Positions 16,182 through 24,139 of a stretch of 64,000 nucleotides of DNA are shown here, one piece after another (position 1 is the first letter of the stretch; every line of letters begins with the position of its first letter). Source of the stretch: Lentilactobacillus otakiensis DSM 19908 = JCM 15040 (GTDB lineage Bacteria; Bacillota; Bacilli; Lactobacillales; Lactobacillaceae); contig NZ_AZED01000011.1 in assembly GCF_001434145.1 (NCBI RefSeq), positions 372,667 to 436,666 of the forward strand, written 5' to 3'. The translations under genes were made by a program, and so were the position numbers. The notes under the pieces are model-generated. The model saw only the letters and a program-made list of their open reading frames with translations, did not search any database and was not told the DNA's origin.

Positions 16182-17258
16182 ATGACTATCTATAATTTTG
16201 CGGCGGGTCCAGCAACCCTCCCAGATCCAGTAATCAAGCAGATTCAAGCTGAACTGCCTTCTATTAACGACAGTGGTATGAGCATCATGGAGATTTCTCA
16301 TCGCTCCGCACTATTCGATGACATTATCAACGCAGCTGAGCAGGATGTCAGAGACCTGATGCACGTCCCAAATAATTATCACGTTCTATTTTTCCAAGGC
16401 GGTGGAACTGGTCAGTTTGCGGCGGTACCAATGAATTTAGCAACCACCCACAAACGGATTGCCCTGCTGGACAGTGGTCATTGGGCAACCCGAGCTGGAG
16501 ATGAAGCCACTAATCTTGGTTATCAAGTAGATGTCTTAGATTCCACCAAGGATCAGCATTACCAAGCTCTCCCTCAATATGACAAGCCAATTTCTGCAAG
16601 TGATTACGATTACCTGCATATCACCACCAACAACACCATTGAAGGCACCGCTTATCACACGATACCTGAACACGGCGATGTCACGCTGGTGGGTGATTTA
16701 TCATCCAATTTCATGGCTGAAGAATACAACGTAGCCGACTTTGGCTTGATATTCGGCGGTGTCCAAAAGAACTTGGGGCCAGCTGGGGTCACACTGGTCA
16801 TCGTCCGCGATGACCTGGTCAAACCAGTTGAACATATTCCAAGTATCCTCAATTACAGTTTGTTTGTTAAGAAAAATTCGATGTTTAATACCCCACCCGT
16901 CTTCAATATCTACGCAACTGGCTTGGTATTGAAATGGCTTAAGGAACAAGGCGGCATTGCTGGCATTCAAAAAGTTAATCAGCAAAAAGCATCCCTACTA
17001 TATGATTTTCTGGACGATTCCAAGCTATTTGCCAACCACATCAAAAAATCCGATCGTTCGTTAACCAACATTCCATTCACCACCGGTGACGCTGATTTGG
17101 ATAAACAAGCAGTCACCTCTGCCACGGAGGCCGGCTTGATGAATCTAAAAGGCCACCGAAGCGTTGGTGGTCTACGGGCCAGCCTTTATAACGCGATGCC
17201 ATTAGCCGGCGTCCAAGCACTGGTTGATTTCTTACACAATTTTGAAAAACAACATTAG
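16182..17258 (+). CDS. serC: Phosphoserine aminotransferase
   Basis: 358 residues of the SerC class V aminotransferase family, converting 3-phosphohydroxypyruvate to phosphoserine with glutamate and PLP. Visible are the N-terminal YNFAAGPATLP, the segment FFQGGGTGQFA, and the PLP lysine in GGVQKNLGPAG. AAGGAG precedes ATG 16182; an upstream TTG at 16176 is too close to it. First gene of serC-serA, behind a serine leader peptide. Confidence 0.95.
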   Translation: MTIYNFAAGPATLPDPVIKQIQAELPSINDSGMSIMEISHRSALFDDIINAAEQDVRDLMHVPNNYHVLFFQGGGTGQFAAVPMNLATTHKRIALLDSGHWATRAGDEATNLGYQVDVLDSTKDQHYQALPQYDKPISASDYDYLHITTNNTIEGTAYHTIPEHGDVTLVGDLSSNFMAEEYNVADFGLIFGGVQKNLGPAGVTLVIVRDDLVKPVEHIPSILNYSLFVKKNSMFNTPPVFNIYATGLVLKWLKEQGGIAGIQKVNQQKASLLYDFLDDSKLFANHIKKSDRSLTNIPFTTGDADLDKQAVTSATEAGLMNLKGHRSVGGLRASLYNAMPLAGVQALVDFLHNFEKQH

Positions 17259-17269
17259 GAGGAACTCAC

Positions 17270-18436
17270 ATGTATCAAGTAAAAACATACAATGCCATTG
17301 CCCAGGCCGGTTTAGATCGGTTCACTGACAACTATCAAATTAACAAAACTGACGATGCCGACGCTTATCTGATTCGCTCGGTCAATCTCCATGAGCAGAA
17401 ATTTCCAAAGAGTCTGAAGGTCATTGCCCGTGCCGGTGCTGGCTTTAACAACATTCCTTTGGAACAGGCCACTCAGAATGGAACTGCTGTCTTTAACACC
17501 CCCGGCAGTAACGCCAACGCGGTTAAGGAATTGATCATTGCATTATTAATCGCATCATCAAGAAATTTATTTGCCGCAGCCGATTATGCCGCTCACAACA
17601 GCGGAGCGGACATTTCTCTGCGAACTGAAAAGGACAAGACTAAGTTTAAAGGGACAGAACTGACAGGCAGAACTTTAGCTGTCATCGGTGTCGGCCATGT
17701 TGGCTCATTGGTTGCCAATGCTGCCAGTGCTCTTGGCATGAAAGTCATTGGCTACGATCCCTATTTATCAGCCGATGCTGCATGGCACATTTCAACCACC
17801 ATTACCCGGGCAGCAACCCTTGGTGAGGCCCTCCAAAAAGCTGATTACGTGACGGTTCACGTACCCAAGAACGAAGAAACGACTGGTTTAATCGGTCCTG
17901 AACAAATGGAAATTATGAAAGACGGGGTCAAGCTGTTTAACTATTCGCGTGATGGCATTGTTGATAATGATGCCGCAGTCGAGTATTTAGACGCTCGGAA
18001 GATTCGAACCTACTATACTGATTTTGGTGAAAATATCTTGTTGAACCGTGATGATGTGGTCGTTACCCCTCACATCGGCGGCTCAACCTTGGAAGCCGAG
18101 GCAAATGGTGCCACTCAAGGTGCGGATACGATCATGACCTATTTGGAAACCGGAAATATCAAGAATTCAGTAAACCTGCCCAACCTTCAAGTGCCATTTA
18201 CCACGCCTTATCGTTTGACATTAATTCATCAAAACATCCCAAACATGGTTGGTCAAATTGCCACTTTGCTGGCAGACGCCGACATTAACATCGAGAGTAT
18301 GAGTAACGCTGCTCGTATGGACGTTGCTTATACCATCGTTGACTTGGATGATTTGAAGAACGAGGAAGCCCACAAATTGGTTGACCGATTGAGTAAGATT
18401 GATGCAGTGTATCGAGTACGAGTTTTGCAGAAGTAA
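17270..18436 (+). CDS. serA: D-3-phosphoglycerate dehydrogenase
   Basis: 388 residues of the D-isomer 2-hydroxyacid dehydrogenase family: RAGAGFNNIP near the N-terminus, the NAD motif GVGHVGSLVANA, and the His in TPHIGGSTLEAE. A C-terminal ACT domain (from about residue 315, PNMVGQIATLLADADINIE) suggests feedback by serine. It starts 11 bp after serC and has its own AGGAGG. No serB is present here, so phosphoserine phosphatase is coded elsewhere. Confidence 0.94.
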   Translation: MYQVKTYNAIAQAGLDRFTDNYQINKTDDADAYLIRSVNLHEQKFPKSLKVIARAGAGFNNIPLEQATQNGTAVFNTPGSNANAVKELIIALLIASSRNLFAAADYAAHNSGADISLRTEKDKTKFKGTELTGRTLAVIGVGHVGSLVANAASALGMKVIGYDPYLSADAAWHISTTITRAATLGEALQKADYVTVHVPKNEETTGLIGPEQMEIMKDGVKLFNYSRDGIVDNDAAVEYLDARKIRTYYTDFGENILLNRDDVVVTPHIGGSTLEAEANGATQGADTIMTYLETGNIKNSVNLPNLQVPFTTPYRLTLIHQNIPNMVGQIATLLADADINIESMSNAARMDVAYTIVDLDDLKNEEAHKLVDRLSKIDAVYRVRVLQK

Positions 18437-18451
18437 ATTTAATATTTAGAA

Positions 18452-18483
18452 AGAGTGACTGGCGAATGTCGGCCACTTTTTTG
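18452..18483 (+). terminator. Terminator of serC-serA
   Basis: AGTGACTGGC and GTCGGCCACT pair around GAAT with six T following. Confidence 0.8.
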
Positions 18484-18598
18484 TGTGGTGACAGATAATT
18501 TAAGCACTTTCCGCGTAATTAATACTATAGATCATCATTTTGCTTGTTTCATAATCAAGATGATTGCTTGACCTACGTATAATGCACGTATAAAATAA

Positions 18599-18676
18599 AT
18601 GCAAGTCATTCCAAGGCACCCCAACATCAACGAATTTCTTGCCCGAGATCTGATCCGGAAGCATAAATTGCAATGA
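18599..18676 (+). pseudogene. HicA toxin remnant (C-terminal end only)
   Basis: A 25-codon stretch reads VIPRHPNINEFLARDLIRKH, which resembles the last strand and helix of HicA-type mRNA interferases (a conserved P-x-H followed by a Leu/Ile-rich helix). The N-terminal half with the usual catalytic His is absent, and there is no good ribosome-binding site. It lies 20 bp before a HicB-like gene, the normal HicAB order. Short, so the match is suggestive only. Confidence 0.5.
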
Positions 18677-18696
18677 GCAGACATTTGGAGGTTATT

Positions 18697-19107
18697 ATGA
18701 AAGATACAAAAATTGTCTATCCAATCATTATTACCAAGGATCCCAAAGATAAGGAGGTTCCCTACCTTGTTAAAATTCCAGCATTAAATGGTTACACACA
18801 AGGGACATCCATTGAGAATTCAATTGAAATGGGCCGCGATTTCATTGGCCTCAAAGTAATGGATTTAATGGACGATGGCGATCCAGTCCCTGAATCAGTC
18901 TATGATTTGCCTAAAACTGAGCCAGATGAATTGGCAACTTTGGTGGATGTGAATGTGAGTGCCTATCGACGCCAACACGACTCGCATCCTGTCAAAAAAA
19001 CCGTCAACATCCCAAATTATCTAAATGAAAAAGGAATCGAATCCAATTTGAATTTTTCTCAACTGCTAACAAAGGCATTGGAGAAGAAACTGGGCGTCAA
19101 AAAATAG
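18697..19107 (+). CDS. HicB-like antitoxin (orphan)
   Basis: 136 residues. The N-terminal part (YPIIITKDPKDKEVPYLVKIPALNGYTQGTSIENSIEMGRD, given here as positions 6 to 46) has the HicB partial RNase H fold pattern with an acidic P-x-L-x-G loop and an A/S-rich helix. The C-terminal part (KKTVNIPNYLNEKGIE then NFSQLLTKAL) looks like a ribbon-helix-helix DNA-binding domain. GGAGG at 18687-18691 sets ATG 18697. Its HicA partner is reduced to a fragment, so it now acts alone, perhaps only as a regulator. Confidence 0.75.
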   Translation: MKDTKIVYPIIITKDPKDKEVPYLVKIPALNGYTQGTSIENSIEMGRDFIGLKVMDLMDDGDPVPESVYDLPKTEPDELATLVDVNVSAYRRQHDSHPVKKTVNIPNYLNEKGIESNLNFSQLLTKALEKKLGVKK

Positions 19108-19159
19108 AGTCACAAATTCACTTTCAAATTTAAGTGTGCTACACTAATAGCAACTTGAT

Positions 19160-19242
19160 ATTCGACTGCCACCGGGCAGCAACTTTAGGTACTTTTTACA
19201 ATTCCGTTAGGTCATAGAAGGAATTGCAAGGGGTGCCCTTTT
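19160..19242 (+). promoter_or_regulatory. Structured leader of the SMR exporter gene
   Basis: GGGCA (from 19175) can pair with TGCCC (19234-19238), enclosing a second hairpin CAATTCC/GGAATTG (about 19199-19228); TTTTT follows TGCCC. Guanidinium exporters of this family are often under guanidine riboswitches, but I could not match this to a known guanidine class. Confidence 0.45.
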
Positions 19243-19259
19243 TCTTTAGGAGGATTTTT

Positions 19260-19574
19260 ATGAATTGGGTATTTTTAGTGATTGCAGGAATTTTTGAGGT
19301 TGTATGGGCCACTGCTATGAAATACAGTCATGGATTCACCAACTTGATGCCATCAATCGTCACAATCGTCGGCATGCTGATCAGCTTCTTTTTGCTTGCC
19401 CACGCCACGAAAACATTGCCTTTGAGTATTGCCTATCCAGTGTGGACGGGAATTGGCGCCGTGGGAACCGTGATTGCCGGAATCATTTTATTTGGTGACA
19501 AAATTTCACCGATCACTTGGGGATTTGTGATACTGTTGCTGGTTAGTATCGTTGGGATCAAGATGACTAGTTAA
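19260..19574 (+). CDS. Small multidrug resistance family exporter (SugE/Gdx-type)
   Basis: 104 residues with four membrane helices. The conserved Glu is in GIFEVVWATAMKYS, a spelling typical of the SugE/Gdx guanidinium exporters, and the W(T)GIGAVG and G-rich helix 4 segments agree. It works as an antiparallel dimer driven by protons. AGGAGG sets ATG 19260. A single gene behind a structured leader. Confidence 0.88.
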   Translation: MNWVFLVIAGIFEVVWATAMKYSHGFTNLMPSIVTIVGMLISFFLLAHATKTLPLSIAYPVWTGIGAVGTVIAGIILFGDKISPITWGFVILLLVSIVGIKMTS

Positions 19575-19659
19575 CGAATACTTTTGACTTGGTGATGACC
19601 CCAGATATAATATAAATGAGGTAACACAAAGCGTTTGCTTCATCAAAGGAGATAATCAA

Positions 19660-20211
19660 TTGTTCAAAACATGGCATCAACCCGGAAAAATTCTCGACCG
19701 TAAAAATGTTTACACCGGTCGCGTTTTCGCCGTTGATCAATTACACATTCAAACCCCGGACGGGCTGAAAGTTGAACGGGATCTCATTAAAACCGATCCC
19801 ACAATTACCATTCTAGCGATCTCTTCAGATGACCAGGTTGTCATGAGCAGTGAATATCGGGCTGGTGTGAATGGTGACTCGGTTTCATTGCCCGCTGGAA
19901 TTGTTAATCCTGGTGAAACCAGTGAACAGGCAGCTGCTCGAGAGTTGCGTGAAGAAACCGGGTATGTTGCCAAATCGGTGACTAAAATGACCCGAATCAC
20001 ATCGTCTGAAGGCTTCATGGACCAATTTGCGGACCTGATGTTGATTAAATTTGATCTCAGTGAACGCGTTGAACGCCATTTTGATAAAGACGAATTCGTG
20101 AATAGTGAACTGGTGCCTCTCACACAAGTCGTTGATTGGATCAAGGCTGGTAAAGTCAACACAGCTCAAGCGGTTTCGTCCGTCGGCTATTACATGATGT
20201 TTCTCAAATAA
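19660..20211 (+). CDS. NUDIX hydrolase, ADP-ribose pyrophosphatase-like
   Basis: 183 residues. The Nudix box is complete: GIVNPGETSEQAAARELREETGY, with the metal-binding REXXEE, at about residues 79-101; an upstream LPAG matches the ADP-ribose pyrophosphatase (NudF) group. It probably cleaves ADP-ribose or related nucleoside diphosphates. The start is TTG at 19660, seven bases after AAAGGAG; no nearer ATG fits. Confidence 0.87.
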   Translation: MFKTWHQPGKILDRKNVYTGRVFAVDQLHIQTPDGLKVERDLIKTDPTITILAISSDDQVVMSSEYRAGVNGDSVSLPAGIVNPGETSEQAAARELREETGYVAKSVTKMTRITSSEGFMDQFADLMLIKFDLSERVERHFDKDEFVNSELVPLTQVVDWIKAGKVNTAQAVSSVGYYMMFLK

Positions 20212-20215
20212 CAAC

Positions 20216-20264
20216 AAAGCTGCAGTCCATCGAGTTAGGAGTCTCGATGAACTGCAGCTTTTTC
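20216..20264. terminator. Bidirectional terminator between the NUDIX gene and pyrC
   Basis: AAAGCTGCAG and CTGCAGCTTT arms with an inner ATCGAG/CTCGAT stem and T run. Confidence 0.88.
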
Positions 20265-20275
20265 ATTTTATATTC

Positions 20276-21547
20276 TTATTTCTGATAAACGATTTCACCA
20301 TCAACTAAAGTCATCACAGTGCCGCCATACACGGTTTCACCCGTAAATGGTGAATTCTTACCCTTGGATAAATAGTCGCTTTCCTTGATTTCGTGTTCGT
20401 CTTTCAAATCGAAGATCGCAATATCAGCCGGCTGACCGGCCGCCAACGTGCCTGCACCCTTCATATTAAAGACAGATGCCGGTTGCTTGGTCATCCAATT
20501 AATTAACTGAGACAATGTGAACCGGCCAGTCTTCACAAATCTGGTATACAGCATACTAAATGCCGTTTCACTGCCAGTAATTCCAAAGGATGCCGTGGCA
20601 ATTGACTGGTCCTTATCTGCCTTGGTGTGCGGGGCATGATCAGTGGCAATCATATCAATGGTGCCATCAAGCAAGCCTTCGATCAATGCTTGCCGATCAT
20701 CCTCTCCGCGCAAAGGTGGGTTCATTTTGTACATTGAATTGTCTTCTTTTATGTTTGCATCTGACAAAAGCAGATGGTGAGGCGATACTTCCGCGGTAAC
20801 GTTAATGCCGGCCTGTTTAGCAGCTCGGATCACGTTCACGGTATGTTTAGATGAAGCATGGCACACATGGTAGTGCACGCCAGTTGCTTCAGCAAGGATG
20901 ACATCTCTGGCAACTTGAGCAGTCTCACTGACCCAAGGCATTTCTTTCATCCCCAGGCGCTTGGCAGCTCCACCATTCAAAACACCACCGTAAGTCAGCG
21001 CATCATCTTGAACATGTTCAACAATGGCCATATTGAGCTTGGCAGCTTGTTGCATTGCTTCATACATGGTGCTGCTCTTTTGAATTCCGTTGCCATCGTT
21101 ACTAAATGCAAAGGCGCCGGCATCCTTGAGAGCTTTAAAATCAACTAATTCATCACCACCACGATTAGTCGTGATTGTCGCATATTGCTTAATATGAACA
21201 ACACCATCAGTATGGTTCAATTTAATTAAAGCTTCTATATTATTAACCGAGTCTGGTGCGGGGGTCACATTTGGCATTGCACACACGGTGGTAAATCCAC
21301 CATGGGCTGCAGCCATACTGCCAGTTTTGATGGTTTCTTTTTGCTCCTGTCCTGGTTGACGGTAATGCACATGCACATCGATCAACCCGGAACTGACAAA
21401 GTTCCCCTTGGCATCAATCACTTCATCAACCCCATCGGCTGGAATTGATGGTGCAATTTCTGCAACATTACCGTTCTCAATTAAAATATCGCGTTTAACT
21501 AATTCTCCCTGATCAAGTACCTGTCCGTTAGCAATTATGCGTTTCAT
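20276..21547 (-). CDS. pyrC: Dihydroorotase
   Basis: 423 residues of the class I dihydroorotase family, third step of UMP synthesis. The metal ligands are in DVHVHYRQPG, later His residues in VEHVQDDAL and YHVCHASSKH, and the catalytic Asp in ATDHAPHTKAD. It follows pyrB by 21 bp and is the last gene of the pyrBC operon, downstream of the PyrR-type leader. Confidence 0.95.
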   Translation of the reverse strand: MKRIIANGQVLDQGELVKRDILIENGNVAEIAPSIPADGVDEVIDAKGNFVSSGLIDVHVHYRQPGQEQKETIKTGSMAAAHGGFTTVCAMPNVTPAPDSVNNIEALIKLNHTDGVVHIKQYATITTNRGGDELVDFKALKDAGAFAFSNDGNGIQKSSTMYEAMQQAAKLNMAIVEHVQDDALTYGGVLNGGAAKRLGMKEMPWVSETAQVARDVILAEATGVHYHVCHASSKHTVNVIRAAKQAGINVTAEVSPHHLLLSDANIKEDNSMYKMNPPLRGEDDRQALIEGLLDGTIDMIATDHAPHTKADKDQSIATASFGITGSETAFSMLYTRFVKTGRFTLSQLINWMTKQPASVFNMKGAGTLAAGQPADIAIFDLKDEHEIKESDYLSKGKNSPFTGETVYGGTVMTLVDGEIVYQK

Positions 21548-21568
21548 CAGTTAACATTCTCCTCGTGA

Positions 21569-22516
21569 TTAATATTCTTCCTTGATAAGGTCGCGGTTGC
21601 GAAGCATGCTGGTCATGATTGCCATGCGGACAAAGACACCATTGTGCATTTGTTCGAAGATGCGTGATTTGTCGCATTCAACCAATTCGTCAGCGATTTC
21701 AACACCGCGGTTAACTGGAGCTGGATGCATGATGATTGAACGTTGTGGCATTCTTGATTCACGTTCTGCAGTCAAACCATATTGAGCGTGGTACTTTTCA
21801 GCTGAGAAACTGCCGTTTTCATCATCAGCGATTCGTTCGTGTTGAACCCGCAGGAACATCATAACGTCCATTTCTTCTACTAAATCATCGATTGGCATCC
21901 ATTCGCCGTACTTGGCAAATTCTTCTGTGTACCATTTCTTTGGTCCGCCAAAGTAGACATGGGCACCAAGCATGGTCAAAACTTCCATGTTTGAACGAGC
22001 AACTCGTGAATGAGTCAAGTCACCAACAATGGCAACTTTCAAACCTTCAAAATGACCAAACTCTTCATATATAGTCATCATATCAAGTAATGATTGTGAT
22101 GGATGTTGTCCTGAACCGTCGCCCCCGTTAGCAATTCCAACGTGAACGTTTGGATCAGCGATTAAGTCTTTGTAGTATTCATTCTTCTTATCACGGATGG
22201 CAACCAAGTCAACGCCTATTGCTTGGAATGTCTTAACCGTGTCACTCATTGATTCACCCTTGCTTAATGAACTGTTTGAAGGATCAAAGTTGACAACTTG
22301 AAGTCCTAATTTACGTTCAGCCATTTCAAAGCTGGTGTGGGTCCTTGTGCTGCTTTCAAAGAAAAGGTTGGCGGCATATACTGGCCGTTTTAACTCAATC
22401 TGCTTTCCGGTCTTGAAATCCTGTGCTTCATGGATAAATGATAAAACATCTTCGGTTGAAAGGTCTTCCATACTTACAACATTTTCGAAACTTACCGGTT
22501 TAGTAATCTGCATCAT
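21569..22516 (-). CDS. pyrB: Aspartate carbamoyltransferase catalytic subunit
   Basis: 315 residues. The carbamoyl-phosphate motif FFESSTRTHTSFE, the segment NGGDGSGQHPSQSLLD and the C-terminal HPAPVNRGVE are diagnostic. It condenses carbamoyl phosphate with aspartate. First structural gene after a leader with two attenuators; AGGAGG precedes its ATG. No regulatory-subunit gene is nearby, as usual for Firmicutes. Confidence 0.96.
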   Translation of the reverse strand: MMQITKPVSFENVVSMEDLSTEDVLSFIHEAQDFKTGKQIELKRPVYAANLFFESSTRTHTSFEMAERKLGLQVVNFDPSNSSLSKGESMSDTVKTFQAIGVDLVAIRDKKNEYYKDLIADPNVHVGIANGGDGSGQHPSQSLLDMMTIYEEFGHFEGLKVAIVGDLTHSRVARSNMEVLTMLGAHVYFGGPKKWYTEEFAKYGEWMPIDDLVEEMDVMMFLRVQHERIADDENGSFSAEKYHAQYGLTAERESRMPQRSIIMHPAPVNRGVEIADELVECDKSRIFEQMHNGVFVRMAIMTSMLRNRDLIKEEY

Positions 22517-22534
22517 TGTGATTTCCTCCTAAAA

Positions 22535-22622
22535 TTAAAAGCGCCTTGCCATGTTCGCAAAGCGCTCCTTATGTGTAGGGAACCACATTCCAGGACGTTT
22601 TGCTCTCACGGGAACAGTTAAA
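22535..22622 (-). promoter_or_regulatory. pyrB: pyr leader attenuator 2 (PyrR-type)
   Basis: A PyrR-like sequence TTCCCGTGAGAGCA (about 22602-22616 reversed) precedes a terminator (22535-22566) whose arms GCGCTTTGC and GCAAGGCGC are followed by TTTTAATTTT. It lies just before pyrB and should respond to UMP through PyrR. Confidence 0.75.
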
Positions 22623-22650
22623 TCGTCAATAAGAATAAGTGATATGTAAC

Positions 22651-22745
22651 AAAAAACCTCTTCACCGAGTTCGGTAAAGAGGTTTTAGTTAGCCCTGAGT
22701 AGTCCTCAAGATTCGCCATACCTTCTTAACCTCACGGGGTTAATG
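22651..22745 (-). promoter_or_regulatory. pyrB: pyr leader attenuator 1 (PyrR-type)
   Basis: The sequence ACCCCGTGAGGTTAAGAAGG (22724-22743 reversed) resembles the PyrR-binding loop. It is followed by a terminator (22651-22686) with arms AAAACCTCTTTACCGA and TCGGTGAAGAGGTTTT and six T. AGGGCTAACTAAAACCTC before it can take part in an antiterminator. Confidence 0.8.
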
Positions 22746-22985
22746 TTAAAGGTTCTGTTTGATTACTTAGAATCATATTCTATTTTGAGACAAAAAACAA
22801 GTCTATTTGTGAAATTAATTTTGAAAATGATTATTTATCCAAGAATTCGAATATATTTAAAAGTGACGACTAACTTATCTATAAGGGCGGTATTTTAAGC
22901 CATTTGTCGTTATTTAATAAATATACATATTGTATTTTATTTGTACATATTTATCCGAATATCGTCAAATATTGCATATTTTCGC

Positions 22986-23014
22986 TTGACATTTACCCAA
23001 AATACTTCTATCTT
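22986..23014 (+). promoter_or_regulatory. carA-carB promoter
   Basis: TTGACA (22986-22991), 17 bp, TATCTT (23009-23014). The 22745-22985 stretch between the two pyr transcripts is AT-rich and shows no gene. There is no terminator between this promoter and carA, so carAB control differs from pyrBC. Confidence 0.75.
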
Positions 23015-23080
23015 AAATAATCAAAAGCGTTAACTGTAAATGTCACGACGTTGTGAGGAACAAATTGAGGAGGTTCGGAC

Positions 23081-24139
23081 ATGAAAAAATATCTAACTCT
23101 AGAAAATGGCGATGTTTTCGTCGGGGAAGCATGTGGAGATTTAGGCGCCGAAATTGACGGTGAACTTGTCTTTACCACCAGCATGACCGGCTATCAGGAA
23201 ACATTGACCGATCCATCGTACAAGGATCAAATCATCAGCTTCACCTATCCATTGATTGGCAACTATGGAATTTCACTGGGCACCAACCAATCAGACACCG
23301 TTCAAGCAGCAGCGGTCATCGTTAAGGAAATGACCGATCAAGTATTTCACTACCAAAGCGTTATCAGCCTCGATGCTTTCTTAAAGCAGTCAAAGGTTCC
23401 AGCAATCAGCGGGATTGACACCCGACAGTTAACCAAGATTATTCGCCGCTACGGTACAATGAAGGCCAGCCTGACCAATCAACCAATCGTTGAGAAACCA
23501 GAAGCAGACCGCCAAGCATCAATCATCAAATCAGCTACATTGTCCGCTGGCGACGCCAAAGATGTTGAACATGTTGTAGTCGTTGACTTCGGTGTCAAAG
23601 ATAACATCGTCAAGTCACTACAGCGTCCGGGCGTAGACGTCACTGTCGTAACACCTGAATCGACATTTGAAGATATTGTCAACTTACATCCAACCGGCGT
23701 TTTGCTTTCAAATGGCCCTGGCGATCCAACCGACTATTCCGACTTTGTGCCAGTCATCCAAAAGCTTCAAGACAACTTCCCACTATTCGGAATTTGCCTT
23801 GGACATCAACTTCTGGCTTTGGCTAACGGCGCCAAAACTTACAAGATGACGTTTGGTCACCGTGGAATCAACCATCCAGTTAAGAATTTAATTACCGGTG
23901 ATATTTACATCACCTCACAAAACCATGGTTACGCGGTGGATGTTGACTCCGTTAAAGACACGCCACTCGAGGTAACTGCACTGGAAGTCAACGACCAAAC
24001 GTGTGAAGGCCTGCGCTATCCTGGACGTCCGGTATTCTCAGTTCAATACCATCCAGAAGCTGCACCTGGCCCACACGATGCAACCAAATTGTTTGACGAC
24101 TTTATCGAAATGATGCACGTAAACGGAGGGGTTCATTAA
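23081..24139 (+). CDS. carA: Carbamoyl phosphate synthase small (glutaminase) subunit
   Basis: 352 residues. The N-terminal CPSase small-chain domain ([10 protein letters not shown] to about residue 130) is followed by a class I glutamine amidotransferase domain with the nucleophile Cys in [11 protein letters not shown] and the His/Glu pair in [10 protein letters not shown]. It supplies ammonia to CarB. GAGGAGG precedes the ATG. The stop overlaps the carB start (TAATG). Being next to pyrBC it is probably the pyrimidine-linked paralogue (pyrAa). Confidence 0.95.
   Translation: MKKYLTLENGDVFVGEACGDLGAEIDGELVFTTSMTGYQETLTDPSYKDQIISFTYPLIGNYGISLGTNQSDTVQAAAVIVKEMTDQVFHYQSVISLDAFLKQSKVPAISGIDTRQLTKIIRRYGTMKASLTNQPIVEKPEADRQASIIKSATLSAGDAKDVEHVVVVDFGVKDNIVKSLQRPGVDVTVVTPESTFEDIVNLHPTGVLLSNGPGDPTDYSDFVPVIQKLQDNFPLFGICLGHQLLALANGAKTYKMTFGHRGINHPVKNLITGDIYITSQNHGYAVDVDSVKDTPLEVTALEVNDQTCEGLRYPGRPVFSVQYHPEAAPGPHDATKLFDDFIEMMHVNGGVH

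Noticed and set aside
23035-23070. PyrR-like GTTGTGAGGAAC just before carA
   Set aside because: Resembles the PyrR loop only in part, with no terminator after it; not enough to call an attenuator.
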